Shown: positions 41,514-50,779, counted from the stretch's first letter. The stretch: DNA of 64,000 nucleotides from Parablautia muri (GCF_009917485.1 NZ_QZDT01000014.1:1-64000); one strand, 5' to 3'. Made by a program: numbers and translations. Notes: generated by a model not told the origin, from the sequence alone.

Positions 41514-41924
41514 TTAAACTGTTCCTCTTGCCAGCTCCATTGCCGCATGCTCCTTCCTTAATTCTTCCAAAAGGTCAATTCCGTTCCAGTTCTGATTTGT
41601 CTGGGTCAGTACCGCCTTATATGGAATTTTGCCACAGGCCGGATTAGAATGAAGAAGGGATAAGACACTCTCAAGCTTGTCCTCCCCAAGTTCCACAAAT
41701 ACCATCATCTGTCCATCCAGCTCCGGTCCGTTATAAGCGGCAAAAGGAGCTTTTTCATCCGCCGCCAGTATTTTAAGTGGTACCCCATATTCCTGCTTCG
41801 ATACAATCCTGCACTGTACCTGCGCCAAAAACAGGGCCATCTGTACCGCTTGCAGCTGGGATTTTTCCCTGAAATTAAAAAGCAGCGCTTTCTCCTGACC
41901 AGTCATATTCATATTCGTTTTCAC
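41514..41924 (-). CDS. DUF3783 domain protein
   Basis: 136 residues. The second half (EKLGEDKLESVLSLL-like helix, then IPYKAVLTQTNQNWN and LLEELRKEHAAM) fits DUF3783, small proteins of unknown function common in Lachnospiraceae. It contains no catalytic motif. It is single with a terminator downstream. Confidence 0.75.
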   Translation of the reverse strand: MKTNMNMTGQEKALLFNFREKSQLQAVQMALFLAQVQCRIVSKQEYGVPLKILAADEKAPFAAYNGPELDGQMMVFVELGEDKLESVLSLLHSNPACGKIPYKAVLTQTNQNWNGIDLLEELRKEHAAMELARGTV

Positions 41925-42036
41925 ATTACACCCTTCATTTCTTATATCAAATTTTTATCGCTGTCTCTACATTCCTATAACACTTAAAATTAGAAGCTCA
42001 CAGCCCCGAAGCTTAGGCGTCTTTCACATCCTTACC

Positions 42037-42513
42037 CTATACCCCGCTTTTCATGCGTCTTTTACCCGTACAGGTTTCCACTGTCAGCTTGAACACTTTT
42101 GTTCTTGGTATCACTGCTTTATTATATGGAAAGTCTTCCTTATGATAATGCTTCATCAGGATATCAAGCGCCCTCTCCTTTTCTGAATCCGGCAGGATTT
42201 CAATCTTTCCTCTGCCAATCACACTTTCATATTCCATCGTACAGTTTCCGTCCTCCAAGGTCGTAACCAGTCTTGCAGCGCAATCCATCTCAAATCCCGC
42301 CTTGTTATTTGCAGCAATCAAATCATATTTTTTTCCCTCTAAGGCTCCATGAAAGTAAAAAATCACCTTCCCGTTCTCAAGAGCCATGCCGAAATTCAGC
42401 GGCAGAATGTAAGGATATTCCCCGTCATTTAACGCCAGTCTGCACACCTGGCATTTGCTGATCACCTGAAGTATTTCGTCAAAATCTTTTATCTCCCTGT
42501 CCTGTCTTCTCAT
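42037..42513 (-). CDS. Pyridoxamine 5'-phosphate oxidase-like flavin-binding protein (NimA type)
   Basis: 158 residues from the ATG at 42513 (GAGGGAAAGT upstream). The split-barrel pattern is clear: VCRLALNDGEYPYILPLNFG, then VIFYFHGALEGKKYDLI, then YESVIGRGKIEIL and the end FPYNKAV. These proteins bind FMN or heme and include 5-nitroimidazole reductases. The reaction here is unknown. It lies downstream of the spoIIA operon, separated by 87 bases. Confidence 0.88.
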   Translation of the reverse strand: MRRQDREIKDFDEILQVISKCQVCRLALNDGEYPYILPLNFGMALENGKVIFYFHGALEGKKYDLIAANNKAGFEMDCAARLVTTLEDGNCTMEYESVIGRGKIEILPDSEKERALDILMKHYHKEDFPYNKAVIPRTKVFKLTVETCTGKRRMKSGV

Positions 42514-42600
42514 ACTTTCCCTCATTTCTCCAATGTGAATTTTTTTACTTTTGCTGAATTGTTACCAGTATATCACTTTTTGCGGTAAAAATCTTTATTT

Positions 42601-43326
42601 TTATACCTCCGCCATCTTCTCCCGCATATGCAACAGAATTTTCTTCTCCAGTCTGCTCACCTGTACCTGGCTGATTCCAAGAGCCCGTGCCACCTCCGTC
42701 TGGGTCTTGTCCTGATAATAGCGCAGTATTATCAGCTTCTGTTCATTTAACGGCAAGCCGTCAATCAACTGATGCACCACCAGATGGTTTAAGACCTTCT
42801 CCTGCTCATTCTGTTTTTCATCTGCGAGCTGATCTACCATGAATATTTCGTTTCCATCGTTTTGGTAAACAGATTTATAAATGGATTCCACCTGCACATT
42901 GGCCTCCATGGCAAGCACTACCTCCTCCCCCGTAAGCGCCGTCTCGGCCGCCACCTCCGCTAAGGTAGGTTCCCTGTTTAGGGTACTTGCCAGTCTTTCC
43001 CTTGCATACTTTACCCGCATTCCGTTTTCTTTGAGTGTACGGGACACTTTCACCATCCCATCGTCACGGATGAATCGTTTGATTTCCCCGGTGATAAGCG
43101 GAACCGCATAGGTAGAAAATTTTACCTCATAATCCGTATTAAATTTATCTATGGACTTGATCAGTCCAATTACGCCAATCTGAAATAAGTCCTCAGCCTC
43201 ATATCCCCTTCCCAAAAAACGTTTTACGATATGGCGCACTAATCCCAGATTCTGCTCAATCAGTACTTCTCTTGCTTCCTTTTCTCCTGCCTGTGCCCTT
43301 TCGATTAGTACTGCATTCTCCACCAT
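42601..43326 (-). CDS. sigF: Forespore RNA polymerase sigma factor SigF
   Basis: 241 residues. Region 2 reads LVRHIVKRFLGRGYEAEDLF, QIGVIGLIKSIDKF, FSTYAVPLITGEIKRFIRDD. Region 4 ends with HTH TQTEVARALGISQVQVSRLE. This is the first compartment-specific sporulation sigma factor, held inactive by SpoIIAB. It starts 3 bases after spoIIAB ends, completing the classical spoIIA order. Its presence shows that the organism belongs to a spore-forming lineage. Confidence 0.97.
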   Translation of the reverse strand: MVENAVLIERAQAGEKEAREVLIEQNLGLVRHIVKRFLGRGYEAEDLFQIGVIGLIKSIDKFNTDYEVKFSTYAVPLITGEIKRFIRDDGMVKVSRTLKENGMRVKYARERLASTLNREPTLAEVAAETALTGEEVVLAMEANVQVESIYKSVYQNDGNEIFMVDQLADEKQNEQEKVLNHLVVHQLIDGLPLNEQKLIILRYYQDKTQTEVARALGISQVQVSRLEKKILLHMREKMAEV

Positions 43327-43329
43327 AGA

Positions 43330-43824
43330 CTATTCCTCTTGCAAAAGCCATGCGGTCGTTCCCAGCTTTTTTTTCATCAGCACCACTGTTCCACAGCCAG
43401 GCCTTGACTCCACTTCCAAGTCATCCATAAAGGCTTCCATAAAGGCAAACCCCATGCCGGACCTGTCCAATTCCGGCTTGGTCGTAAAAAGCGGTTCCAT
43501 GGCCTGTTCAATGTCCTCAATCCCTTTGCCCGTATCTCTGACTTCCACCTCTAAAACATCATCTTCTATAACGCATCGCAAATAAACCTGGTTCTTTTCC
43601 TCCTGACAATCTCCCTGCCAAAGTTCAGAATCATATCCATGGATAATAGCATTGGTCACCGCTTCTGAAACCGCCGTCTTTATATCCGAAATTTCCTCCA
43701 TGGTAGGGTTTAAAGGCGTCACAAAAGCCGCCACTGCCACCCTTGCAAAGGCTTCATTAACCGAAACGGCATCAAATGTTATCTCCATTTCGTTTCTCAA
43801 TCTCGTGTTATTTTTTGTTTCCAT
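43330..43824 (-). CDS. spoIIAB: Anti-sigma F factor and serine kinase SpoIIAB
   Basis: 164 residues with a GHKL ATPase fold: N-box [11 protein letters not shown]1 box [19 protein letters not shown] and G2 box [16 protein letters not shown]. It binds SigF and phosphorylates SpoIIAA. AAGGGA precedes the ATG. It is about 20 residues longer than the Bacillus protein at the two ends. A 96-base gap with a palindrome separates it from spoIIAA, unlike the overlapping genes of Bacillus. Confidence 0.95.
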   Translation of the reverse strand: METKNNTRLRNEMEITFDAVSVNEAFARVAVAAFVTPLNPTMEEISDIKTAVSEAVTNAIIHGYDSELWQGDCQEEKNQVYLRCVIEDDVLEVEVRDTGKGIEDIEQAMEPLFTTKPELDRSGMGFAFMEAFMDDLEVESRPGCGTVVLMKKKLGTTAWLLQEE

Positions 43825-43880
43825 ATCTTTTCCCTTTCTCTTAATGAATATTTCATATCAATTTACGTTTATATCTCCTA

Positions 43881-43916
43881 TTCCTGCCAGCAACACGCAA
43901 ATTTGCGTAAGTGGCA
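43881..43916. repeat. Partial family 1 leader repeat inside the spoIIA operon
   Basis: ACGCAAATTTGCGT (43895-43908) is a perfect 14-base palindrome in the spoIIAA-spoIIAB gap. The preceding TCCTGCCAGCAA resembles the copy upstream of the flavin reductase at 59762. Confidence 0.45.
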
Positions 43917-43920
43917 ATCT

Positions 43921-44229
43921 CTATTCCATAATTTCTATCACTTTATGTAAACCACATATCATCAAAGTTCTTTTAATTCTCGTATCTGTATTAATCGCAA
44001 AAACCTTACCGCCAAAATAAGATATTTTCTTATATCTTCCTATAATAATGCCAATACCGGAGCTGTCCATAAAACGGGTATCCTCAAAATCAAAAACCAC
44101 ATTTCCCACACCCTCCTTCATGATATACTCATCAGCGGTTTTACTTATGTAAACTGACTTGTGATGATCTACCTCTTCCGGCATTTTAACCATCAGATAA
44201 TTTTCAATCACTTTAAAGTTTTCTTCCAT
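43921..44229 (-). CDS. spoIIAA: Anti-sigma F factor antagonist SpoIIAA
   Basis: 102 residues from the ATG at 44229, which follows GGAGG by 8 bases; the frame is open to 44283. The STAS domain holds the phosphorylated serine in FMDSSGIGIIIGRYK. Unphosphorylated SpoIIAA binds SpoIIAB and frees SigF. It is the first gene of the operon, 52 bases after a strong terminator of the preceding gene. Confidence 0.95.
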   Translation of the reverse strand: MEENFKVIENYLMVKMPEEVDHHKSVYISKTADEYIMKEGVGNVVFDFEDTRFMDSSGIGIIIGRYKKISYFGGKVFAINTDTRIKRTLMICGLHKVIEIME

Positions 44230-44281
44230 TTCCAATTCCTCCATATGATTTATTTCCTGCAGTTCCAGACACAAATACATC

Positions 44282-44314
44282 AAAAAAAGAGAACAAACGA
44301 AATGTCTGTTCTCT
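44282..44314 (-). terminator. Terminator between the TPR gene and spoIIAA
   Basis: Minus strand: AGAGAACA, loop, TGTTCTCT, then TTTTTTT. A textbook intrinsic terminator. Confidence 0.92.
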
Positions 44315-44389
44315 TTTGTACTTTACTTTTCATTTTATATTCTAGCTTATTGGTACCTTAACCCCAACGGAGCATGCCCGTTCTTCACA

Positions 44390-45808
44390 CTAACCTGCAT
44401 TGTTAATCTCCGCAAGATGAGTCTCCGAACTGCTTGCCTTTCTGGTACCCGGATAATCGTCAATTACCTGCGCAAAGATTTTCTTTGCCGTATCATAATC
44501 CTCGGTATAAAAATAGCTCTCTCCTAAATAGAACAATGCATCACCATTGGTATTGTTATAGCGGTACGCTCTTTCCAGATTGGGAATCGCCGTATCATAA
44601 TCCTCTGACCGAAAGCTGCTATAGCCGATATTATAATAATATTCTTCCAGTTTAGGCCCCACAGTGGCAACCAGACTATCATACAGGGAAGTAAATGCAT
44701 CTGTCTTGTGCTCCTCTGCTTCCTCCCCTTCTTCGTCCAACGCTTCCAAATAATCTGCAATCGCTTTAATGTCATCCGGCGCCTTCATATATGCGCTGAC
44801 AGCCATCATAAGACCGTCTGTTGCCTGCAAGGTTCCATCTGTCCCCTGGTAGGAGGCAAGTTCCTCCGAAAGCAGCGCCTTTTCATCTGTCAGCTTCTGT
44901 ACCTTCTGTTCCAGCTCATCTATGGTTGCAGTCTTGGCGTCCGACTGTTCGCTTACCGCCCGCAGATCCTTATTGATATCCGCCTTGGCGCTTTGAATAC
45001 GCCCCGGCAAAATCAAAAAACACGCTATCGCCACACCAATAATCACCCCCAGCCCTAAGTTCAGCAGGGAAGATACACCCCTATGCTCCTTTACATTCAA
45101 AGGCTGGATAATCGTCTCATTTCCACTCTGGTATCGGACAATCTTTTCAGAAGATCCTCTCTTTTTGGGTGCATTCTTAGTCCCTTCCTCAGGTGAGAGC
45201 ATATGCTCCACTTCTTTCATATATCGAAGGGTGATCGTGTTGTTGGCATCAATTTGACAACATTTTTGCAGTTCCCTATATGCCTTTTCCCATTCTTCCG
45301 TCTGAATGTACAAAAGCGCCAAAAGCTGGTGGGCACATACGTATTTAGGATTATAGGAAAGCACTTTCTTTAGCTGTATCACAGCCAGATCTTCACTGTC
45401 CTGGTAGCAGTACTGCAAGGCCTGATTATACTTTTTTATCGTTTGATTGATGGTATCAAGCCTTGACTGATTGTTCTGTACCATATCAATATAATCATCT
45501 GCAATATTTTTTTTTGGCCGCAGGTTCTTGCTGATGACCCACTCACTTAATGCAGACACCACTTCGCCCATCTCAAAATAGACAAGGCCTAATAAATTCC
45601 TTGCATCAATATGATTCTTATTTAATTTTAAACTTTGCCGTAAGCTGACAATCGCTCCGGATAAATCTCTCACTGAAGCCTTTTCCAGACCATCATTATA
45701 AAAACGGTTGGAGGTGAACATAATTCTTTTATATAAAGAAACATCCACACCACAACCCGTGCAAAAATTGTGTTCTGACAAACGGCATCCACAGTTATAA
45801 CAAATCAT
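44390..45808 (-). CDS. Zinc-ribbon, TPR and coiled-coil membrane protein
   Basis: 472 residues. An N-terminal zinc ribbon CYNCGCRLSEHNFCTGC is followed by cytoplasmic tetratricopeptide helices (about 35-215). A single membrane helix (LLNLGLGVIIGVAIACFLIL, about 247-267) comes next, then a coiled coil (about 275-325). Outside the membrane further TPR units contain SSFRSEDYDTAIPNLERAYR and DALFYLGESYFYTEDYDTAK. It probably scaffolds other proteins across the membrane. It is preceded by a 49-residue gene with 11 bases between, so the two are co-transcribed. Confidence 0.75.
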   Translation of the reverse strand: MICYNCGCRLSEHNFCTGCGVDVSLYKRIMFTSNRFYNDGLEKASVRDLSGAIVSLRQSLKLNKNHIDARNLLGLVYFEMGEVVSALSEWVISKNLRPKKNIADDYIDMVQNNQSRLDTINQTIKKYNQALQYCYQDSEDLAVIQLKKVLSYNPKYVCAHQLLALLYIQTEEWEKAYRELQKCCQIDANNTITLRYMKEVEHMLSPEEGTKNAPKKRGSSEKIVRYQSGNETIIQPLNVKEHRGVSSLLNLGLGVIIGVAIACFLILPGRIQSAKADINKDLRAVSEQSDAKTATIDELEQKVQKLTDEKALLSEELASYQGTDGTLQATDGLMMAVSAYMKAPDDIKAIADYLEALDEEGEEAEEHKTDAFTSLYDSLVATVGPKLEEYYYNIGYSSFRSEDYDTAIPNLERAYRYNNTNGDALFYLGESYFYTEDYDTAKKIFAQVIDDYPGTRKASSSETHLAEINNAG

Positions 45809-45819
45809 GCCGTCACCCC

Positions 45820-45969
45820 TTATTCTTCTTCTTCAACCTTTGGTTTATCTGTCATTTTAATCAATATATCTATCATATCTGTTAAATCATGATTATATAT
45901 AGCTTCCTCCGCATCCTCAATTTCAAGGCTGGGGTGAAATTTTTTTAATTCCTCTTCAAAATCAATCAT
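45820..45969 (-). CDS. Acidic 49-residue small protein
   Basis: The start at 45969 is set by GGAGG 6 bases upstream; a longer frame to 46071 only translates a dispersed repeat. The product (MIDFEEELKKFHPSLEIEDA ... KVEEEE) is strongly acidic and helical. It sits in one transcript with the TPR membrane protein, which it may bind. I recognise no family, but the spacing and ribosome site make it a good small-gene candidate. Confidence 0.7.
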   Translation of the reverse strand: MIDFEEELKKFHPSLEIEDAEEAIYNHDLTDMIDILIKMTDKPKVEEEE

Positions 45970-45979
45970 CCGGTACCTC

Positions 45980-46060
45980 CATACTTCCAACAGCCTGCAA
46001 ATCTGGGTGCAAACACAAATTTGCGGTTGAAAAATCTTTCCAACCTGGCCTCCATGCTTC
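45980..46060. repeat. Dispersed leader repeat, family 1, copy C
   Basis: CATACTTCC, CAAATCTG, spacer, CAAATTTG, then GGTTGAAAAATCTTTCCAACC (46025-46045). Another CCATGCTTCC occurs at 46053, as if part of the unit were duplicated. It abuts the ribosome site of the 49-residue gene. Confidence 0.6.
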
Positions 46061-46123
46061 CAATCATCCACACCTTATGGGTAAGCACAAAATTCCTCAG
46101 TTCGTCCGAACTGCTGTTTCATC

Positions 46124-47449
46124 TTAACCGTTGTTCATTTGAACTATTGTTTCATCTGAATCATAATCTGCTTTTCCAATTAAGGACTTCATCTGTCCCA
46201 CCAAATACAGCGAGCCGGCTATATAAATCACATCCTCTGCTTCTTTGCAGGATATCAGCTGCCGATACGCCTCCTTTGCGCTTTCATGGAAGCTGCAATG
46301 CAGGCTTCCATACTGCTTCCATACAGTTTTCAATCTATCGATAGATGCACTTCTGTCTGTCTCCAAACAGGTCAGCGCCACCTCGCCAAAAAGCTGCGAC
46401 TCTGCAATTTGGAAGGCCATCGCCTCATAACGCTTATCCGCCACAACCCCAAACAGTAACAATCTCTTTCCCTGACAGCTATCGCATCTGACCGCATGTA
46501 AAAATGCTTCTATTCCATCCTCATTGTGGGCGCCATCCAAATAAATTCCAGGTAAAACTTCTTCCATTCTGCCCGGCCAGTACATAGCCCACAGCCCTTT
46601 CTCAATCGACTGTGGTGTAACTTTGGTATTCTCCAGTCTCTCTGCTGCGCAGACCGCCAATGCCGCATTCTCTGTCTGATACGGTGCAGTTGTATTCAAA
46701 GAAAGACTAACATAATTATAATAACCAGTCTCAAGCGAAAAATCAATGCTTTTATTATTTATATTCACATCCAAAATATTGTTATTTCCGATAAAAAAAG
46801 CAGAGCTTCGTGCCTTTTTTACATATTGAGTCAAAATCTCTGTACACTTTTGTCTTTTGTCAAAAAAAATAACCGGCACACCAGCCTTTATAATACCTGC
46901 TTTCTCAGCTGTTATTGCTTCAATGGTGTTGCCCAGATACTGCATGTGGTCATAGCCTATTTCCGTTATGATGCACAAAGCCGGCTTTTCTATGGCATTG
47001 GTGGCATCCAGTCTGCCGCCCATGCCGGTCTCCAAAATAATATAATCTGGCTCCTTTTCCTTAAAATAAGCCATCGCCATCAAAAAAAGGAACTCAAAAA
47101 AAGAAGGATGATTATCTTCATCCACTATCTCCTTTATCCTGCAAAAGACATCCACAAATTCTTCTTCTGATATCATTTCATTTCCAATACAGATTCTCTC
47201 ACGCATGGTCTCCAGATGAGGGGAGAGAAACATTCCCACGCTTAAACCGCTCTCCAGCAAAATAGAACTCAAATAAGCACAAACGGAGCCTTTTCCGTTT
47301 GTGCCTGCAATATGAATCACTTTCCCGGGTATCTTATCACCGACCGCTTTCCTTAAAAGTTTTTTTGTCTCCTCCAAGGTATGTTTTCCGGCGAATCCAG
47401 GAATTTCAAGAATATATTGTTCTGTTTCCGAATACGTATATGTTTTCAT
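46124..47449 (-). CDS. folC: Bifunctional folylpolyglutamate synthase/dihydrofolate synthase
   Basis: 441 residues of the Mur ligase fold. The P-loop is IAGTNGKGSVCAYL, the folate loop FLSPHLETMRERI, and ETGMGGRLDATNAI is the second ATP/metal region. YLDGAHNEDGIEAF begins the C-terminal domain. It adds glutamate to folates and may make dihydrofolate from dihydropteroate. No other folate gene is beside it. It starts 12 bases after the DUF342 gene, so the two are likely in one operon. Confidence 0.94.
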   Translation of the reverse strand: MKTYTYSETEQYILEIPGFAGKHTLEETKKLLRKAVGDKIPGKVIHIAGTNGKGSVCAYLSSILLESGLSVGMFLSPHLETMRERICIGNEMISEEEFVDVFCRIKEIVDEDNHPSFFEFLFLMAMAYFKEKEPDYIILETGMGGRLDATNAIEKPALCIITEIGYDHMQYLGNTIEAITAEKAGIIKAGVPVIFFDKRQKCTEILTQYVKKARSSAFFIGNNNILDVNINNKSIDFSLETGYYNYVSLSLNTTAPYQTENAALAVCAAERLENTKVTPQSIEKGLWAMYWPGRMEEVLPGIYLDGAHNEDGIEAFLHAVRCDSCQGKRLLLFGVVADKRYEAMAFQIAESQLFGEVALTCLETDRSASIDRLKTVWKQYGSLHCSFHESAKEAYRQLISCKEAEDVIYIAGSLYLVGQMKSLIGKADYDSDETIVQMNNG

Positions 47450-47461
47450 AGTGTTTTCTGA

Positions 47462-49045
47462 TTAGGAATAGGCGATAACACTGCTCTCAATTATGCCGTT
47501 TTGATGATAATATTTCATCAGGCAGGTGGTATCCTCTATAGGCATTTGCGCCTGTGCAAGACTCACAACCGTACCTCTGTAGATATTGCCTTTCACCATA
47601 ATCTTAGCGTCCTTCCCTCTCACCACCAGGCTTTCCATTTCTTCAAGCACCTTGTTGTTTTCACCCATTTCTTCCTTCAGCGTCCTAAGACGGCCTTCCA
47701 GATATTGCAACTGGGTTTCCAGCCTCTGAGGGATTTTCCCTAACTGCTTTTTCTTGCACAATTCTTTATATTCATCGGAGGCCTCCTTGACCTCCTCCGA
47801 CAGTGACAGCTCTTTCGACTTGGCTGCATACATCTTTTGATAAATCTCTTTTTCGCAGCCTGCATGGACTACCGTCTTAACCTCTACCGAATTTCCGATT
47901 TCAGTAGCCTGAATGCCCAGCATTCCATGGGTGTAGCCTCCAATGATCGTTCCTCTGGCTCCTGTTAAAACAACCTCCCCGTCAGCTACAATTTTGGAAT
48001 TGATGATACTATTTGCCTGTACATTGCCCCCGGCCATCATAAGGGTGTGCTCAATAAAATCTGCAAAAATATCGCCTTTGGCGGAAACCTTGGCTCTCTG
48101 GGCTCCCTGTATGCCCCGGCTTAGGATAATATTCCCTCCTGCAAATAAATTGACTGCTTCAACGGTTCCCTTAATCTCAATATTTCTTCCTGCCCGGATT
48201 GTAACGCCTGCTTCCACATTCCCGGTTACTACAATATCTCCGTAAAATTCTACCTTTCCGGTTATCAGCGTAAGGTCTCCCTTGATCTCATGGACAGCCT
48301 GAATGTCTATTTTTCCTTTCTTCAGCTCTATCTTTCCGCTTTTTTGCGCCAGATATACATCCGGATCTCCTTCCGTATAAATATCCGAACCTGTAAGCGG
48401 CGTTGCTTCTTTTACCTTTCTTGCCTTAAATGACTTTCCTTTTATATTATAACCGTCCTTACCTTCCTTGGCATGGTGGTAGATTGCAACCACATCTCCC
48501 TTTCGCACATTCTGCAGGGTACTCATCGTGGTATAATCCACACGTCCATCCTCCAAAACTTTAGGGGCCTTATTCTGATCCGGGTCAAATTTATACTCAT
48601 AATACCCGTCCTTGCCTTCTACGGCAGGCTGTCCCTGCGCCACTATGATTTCCCGCTCGTACACCCGCTTCTTGATCATTGCCGCCAGATTGGAATGATG
48701 GTATCCCGTGACAATTCCTTTCTTTTTGAGGAATTGATCAAACTCCTCCATTGTATAGTTATCTTTTCCTTCTCCCGGAACAGTTAAATACATCCAGGCA
48801 GTCATATTATCCTGGGAAATTCTGATGTAAGAACCATTTTTTTCAATGCCAAGAGGAGCCTCTTTTTCTTCTTCCGTCTCCTCGCCTTCAACAGCATCTA
48901 AACTTTTCGCCTGCTCTTTGGTTTCCTCTGGCATCTGCTTCTCTTTCGCTGCCGACAGGTCATCGTTTGCCTCTGCAAGCAACTCCATCTCACGGCGCAG
49001 TTCCATTAAATCATCATTTGAAAAAAAATCATGCTTATTGCCCAT
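47462..49045 (-). CDS. DUF342 / FapA family protein
   Basis: 527 residues. An acidic N-terminal stretch (about 1-65) precedes the DUF342 core. That core contains the beta-helical repeat region (about 245-370) with many glycine-spaced segments such as VTGNVEAGVTIRAGRNIEI and GGNIILSRGIQGA. A coiled coil (about 400-460) follows. In some bacteria relatives are called FapA and influence flagella, but no motility genes lie here. It is probably a polymerising or cell-envelope-linked scaffold; the role is not established. Confidence 0.8.
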   Translation of the reverse strand: MGNKHDFFSNDDLMELRREMELLAEANDDLSAAKEKQMPEETKEQAKSLDAVEGEETEEEKEAPLGIEKNGSYIRISQDNMTAWMYLTVPGEGKDNYTMEEFDQFLKKKGIVTGYHHSNLAAMIKKRVYEREIIVAQGQPAVEGKDGYYEYKFDPDQNKAPKVLEDGRVDYTTMSTLQNVRKGDVVAIYHHAKEGKDGYNIKGKSFKARKVKEATPLTGSDIYTEGDPDVYLAQKSGKIELKKGKIDIQAVHEIKGDLTLITGKVEFYGDIVVTGNVEAGVTIRAGRNIEIKGTVEAVNLFAGGNIILSRGIQGAQRAKVSAKGDIFADFIEHTLMMAGGNVQANSIINSKIVADGEVVLTGARGTIIGGYTHGMLGIQATEIGNSVEVKTVVHAGCEKEIYQKMYAAKSKELSLSEEVKEASDEYKELCKKKQLGKIPQRLETQLQYLEGRLRTLKEEMGENNKVLEEMESLVVRGKDAKIMVKGNIYRGTVVSLAQAQMPIEDTTCLMKYYHQNGIIESSVIAYS

Positions 49046-49186
49046 TTAATCCGCTCTCCCTTCTTTTCTTATTGTAGCATTGTACTTAACTTATGGCAAA
49101 CAAAAAACGAAAATTCCATTCTTTCATTGACCCGCCATCCCCGATAAAGTATGATAGAATTAATTCAATAGAAAGGGGTTAGATTT

Positions 49187-50257
49187 ATGAAACTGAAAAA
49201 ATTATTCAAAAAAGCCACTGCCGCTGCCCTTGCCCTAAGCGTTTATGCCTTAGGCATGGTTTTAGTGCCTTCACTTTGCGGAACAGACCAGGTTTTGGCG
49301 GATGAGCAGGTACCCAGCGTTTACACCGGCGAACCTGTCCCTGCTGCCCTAGCGTCCCAGCGTCCCATTGCAGTTATGATGCCCACCGACAAAAAGGCGC
49401 AGCCTTCCTACGGAATCGGCAATGCCAAAGTGCTTTATGAGATCATGGAAGAAGGGGATATTTCCCGCCAAATGGCAATCATTGACGACTGGCAGGGCCT
49501 TGGCCGCATTGGAAATATCAGAAGCTGCCGGGATTACTACATCTCCATTGCTACGGAGTGGGATCCGATTCTGGTTCATTTTGGCGGCGTTTTTTATATG
49601 AAAGACCGTATCAGCGCACCTGATATCAACAATCTGTCCGGCGTCAGCGAATACGGCACCGGCGGAGAAAGACCTGGCTCGGAAGCTTTCTTCCGCACAT
49701 CAGACAGAAATGCGCCCCACAACGCATATATCAGTGGTGAAGGCATTACAAATGCCTGTACTTCACTTGGTTATTCTCTGTCTGTAAGACCGGAACATTA
49801 TAATACCTCCCATTTTACCTTTGCACAGGGCGTTAATACTTTAGAGCAGTACGGCAATGCCATTCCCGGCAATGTGGTAGATTTATCCAATATATTTACT
49901 TATACTAAGAGCCGTTTTACATACAACCCGGAAACCGGCCTTTACCAGAAAGATCTTCACGGTTCCGCACAGGTTGACGGCCTTACCGGCCAGCAGCTTA
50001 CCTTTTCCAATGTCATTATCCAGAACACCAAGTGGTCTAAGCGGGATGCAAAAGGTTATCTGACTTTCCAAACCATTGATACCACAGGTGACGGGTACTA
50101 TTTCACCAAAGGCAGGGGGATTCATATCACATGGAAAAAGACTTCTGATTACGCTCCTACCAAATATTATGACGACAATGGAAATGAAATTCAAATCAAT
50201 ACCGGAAAAACCTACATTGGAGTTGCACAGGAGGGACGAGCAGTCATGTATTCTTAA
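49187..50257 (+). CDS. Exported DUF3048 domain protein (YerB-like)
   Basis: 356 residues. A signal peptide (KKLFKKATAAALALSVYALG) ends near VLADEQ, with a likely cleavage after A38-A39; a cysteine nearby does not form a good lipobox. The DUF3048 core includes RPIAVMMPTDKKAQPSYGIG, VLYEIMEEGDISRQMAI and IRSCRDYYI. The C-terminal half covers the second DUF3048 domain. AAAGGGG is before the ATG. It stands alone on the plus strand; function outside the membrane is unknown. Confidence 0.88.
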   Translation: MKLKKLFKKATAAALALSVYALGMVLVPSLCGTDQVLADEQVPSVYTGEPVPAALASQRPIAVMMPTDKKAQPSYGIGNAKVLYEIMEEGDISRQMAIIDDWQGLGRIGNIRSCRDYYISIATEWDPILVHFGGVFYMKDRISAPDINNLSGVSEYGTGGERPGSEAFFRTSDRNAPHNAYISGEGITNACTSLGYSLSVRPEHYNTSHFTFAQGVNTLEQYGNAIPGNVVDLSNIFTYTKSRFTYNPETGLYQKDLHGSAQVDGLTGQQLTFSNVIIQNTKWSKRDAKGYLTFQTIDTTGDGYYFTKGRGIHITWKKTSDYAPTKYYDDNGNEIQINTGKTYIGVAQEGRAVMYS

Positions 50258-50298
50258 TATCTTAATATAAGGTTTTGATACCAGACTGTTTCATAAAG

Positions 50299-50345
50299 AT
50301 ACAGGGATAAATGCCAGGGCAGGGCGCCGGCACTTATCCCTGTAT
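50299..50345. terminator. Stem-loop between convergent DUF3048 and yolD genes
   Basis: ATACAGGGATAA and TTATCCCTGTAT form a perfect 12-bp stem extended by GCC/GGC. It lies between two converging genes and may act for both, though T-runs are short. Confidence 0.6.
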
Positions 50346-50347
50346 GA

Positions 50348-50779
50348 TTACAAAGCGAAAAACACTTCTCCATCTATCTCCGTCAAATCTTCCACAGGTA
50401 TGCTTGTGCCATCCTGCATCCTTATGACGCCTTCATACACATCTATTTTTTTGACACTGCCCTTGGCCGTAACGTATGCGCCGCCTGCCTTATAAGCATC
50501 CGGCTTAAAATAAGTGATTGCAACCTCCGGCTGCTCCCGTTCCAATTCCTTAAGTATCCGCAGCTTTTTATCCAAAACAGTTTTCTCGTCCTCATCTAAT
50601 TCCGCCCGTTCGTCTGTGAGACGGCCTGTTTCTTTTATGGCATCCTCATACCCGGTGAGGGCTGCAAAAGGGGAAAACTGTGCGGCGCGCTCCATTATCG
50701 GCATAGGCGGATGGCCCTTGGAAATATGGCGGGGAAGGTTTATCATATCTTCATAATCGGAAACCTTTTGATCCCTCAT
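50348..50779 (-). CDS. YolD-like protein
   Basis: 143 residues matching the YolD-like family found beside Y-family polymerases: INLPRHISKGHPPMPIMERA, AQFSPFAALTGYEDAIKETG, then a late KIDVYEGVIRMQDG. It is thought to modulate the polymerase. The ATG overlaps the stop of the polymerase gene (ATGA), so it is the second gene of an SOS-type operon. Confidence 0.9.
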   Translation of the reverse strand: MRDQKVSDYEDMINLPRHISKGHPPMPIMERAAQFSPFAALTGYEDAIKETGRLTDERAELDEDEKTVLDKKLRILKELEREQPEVAITYFKPDAYKAGGAYVTAKGSVKKIDVYEGVIRMQDGTSIPVEDLTEIDGEVFFAL

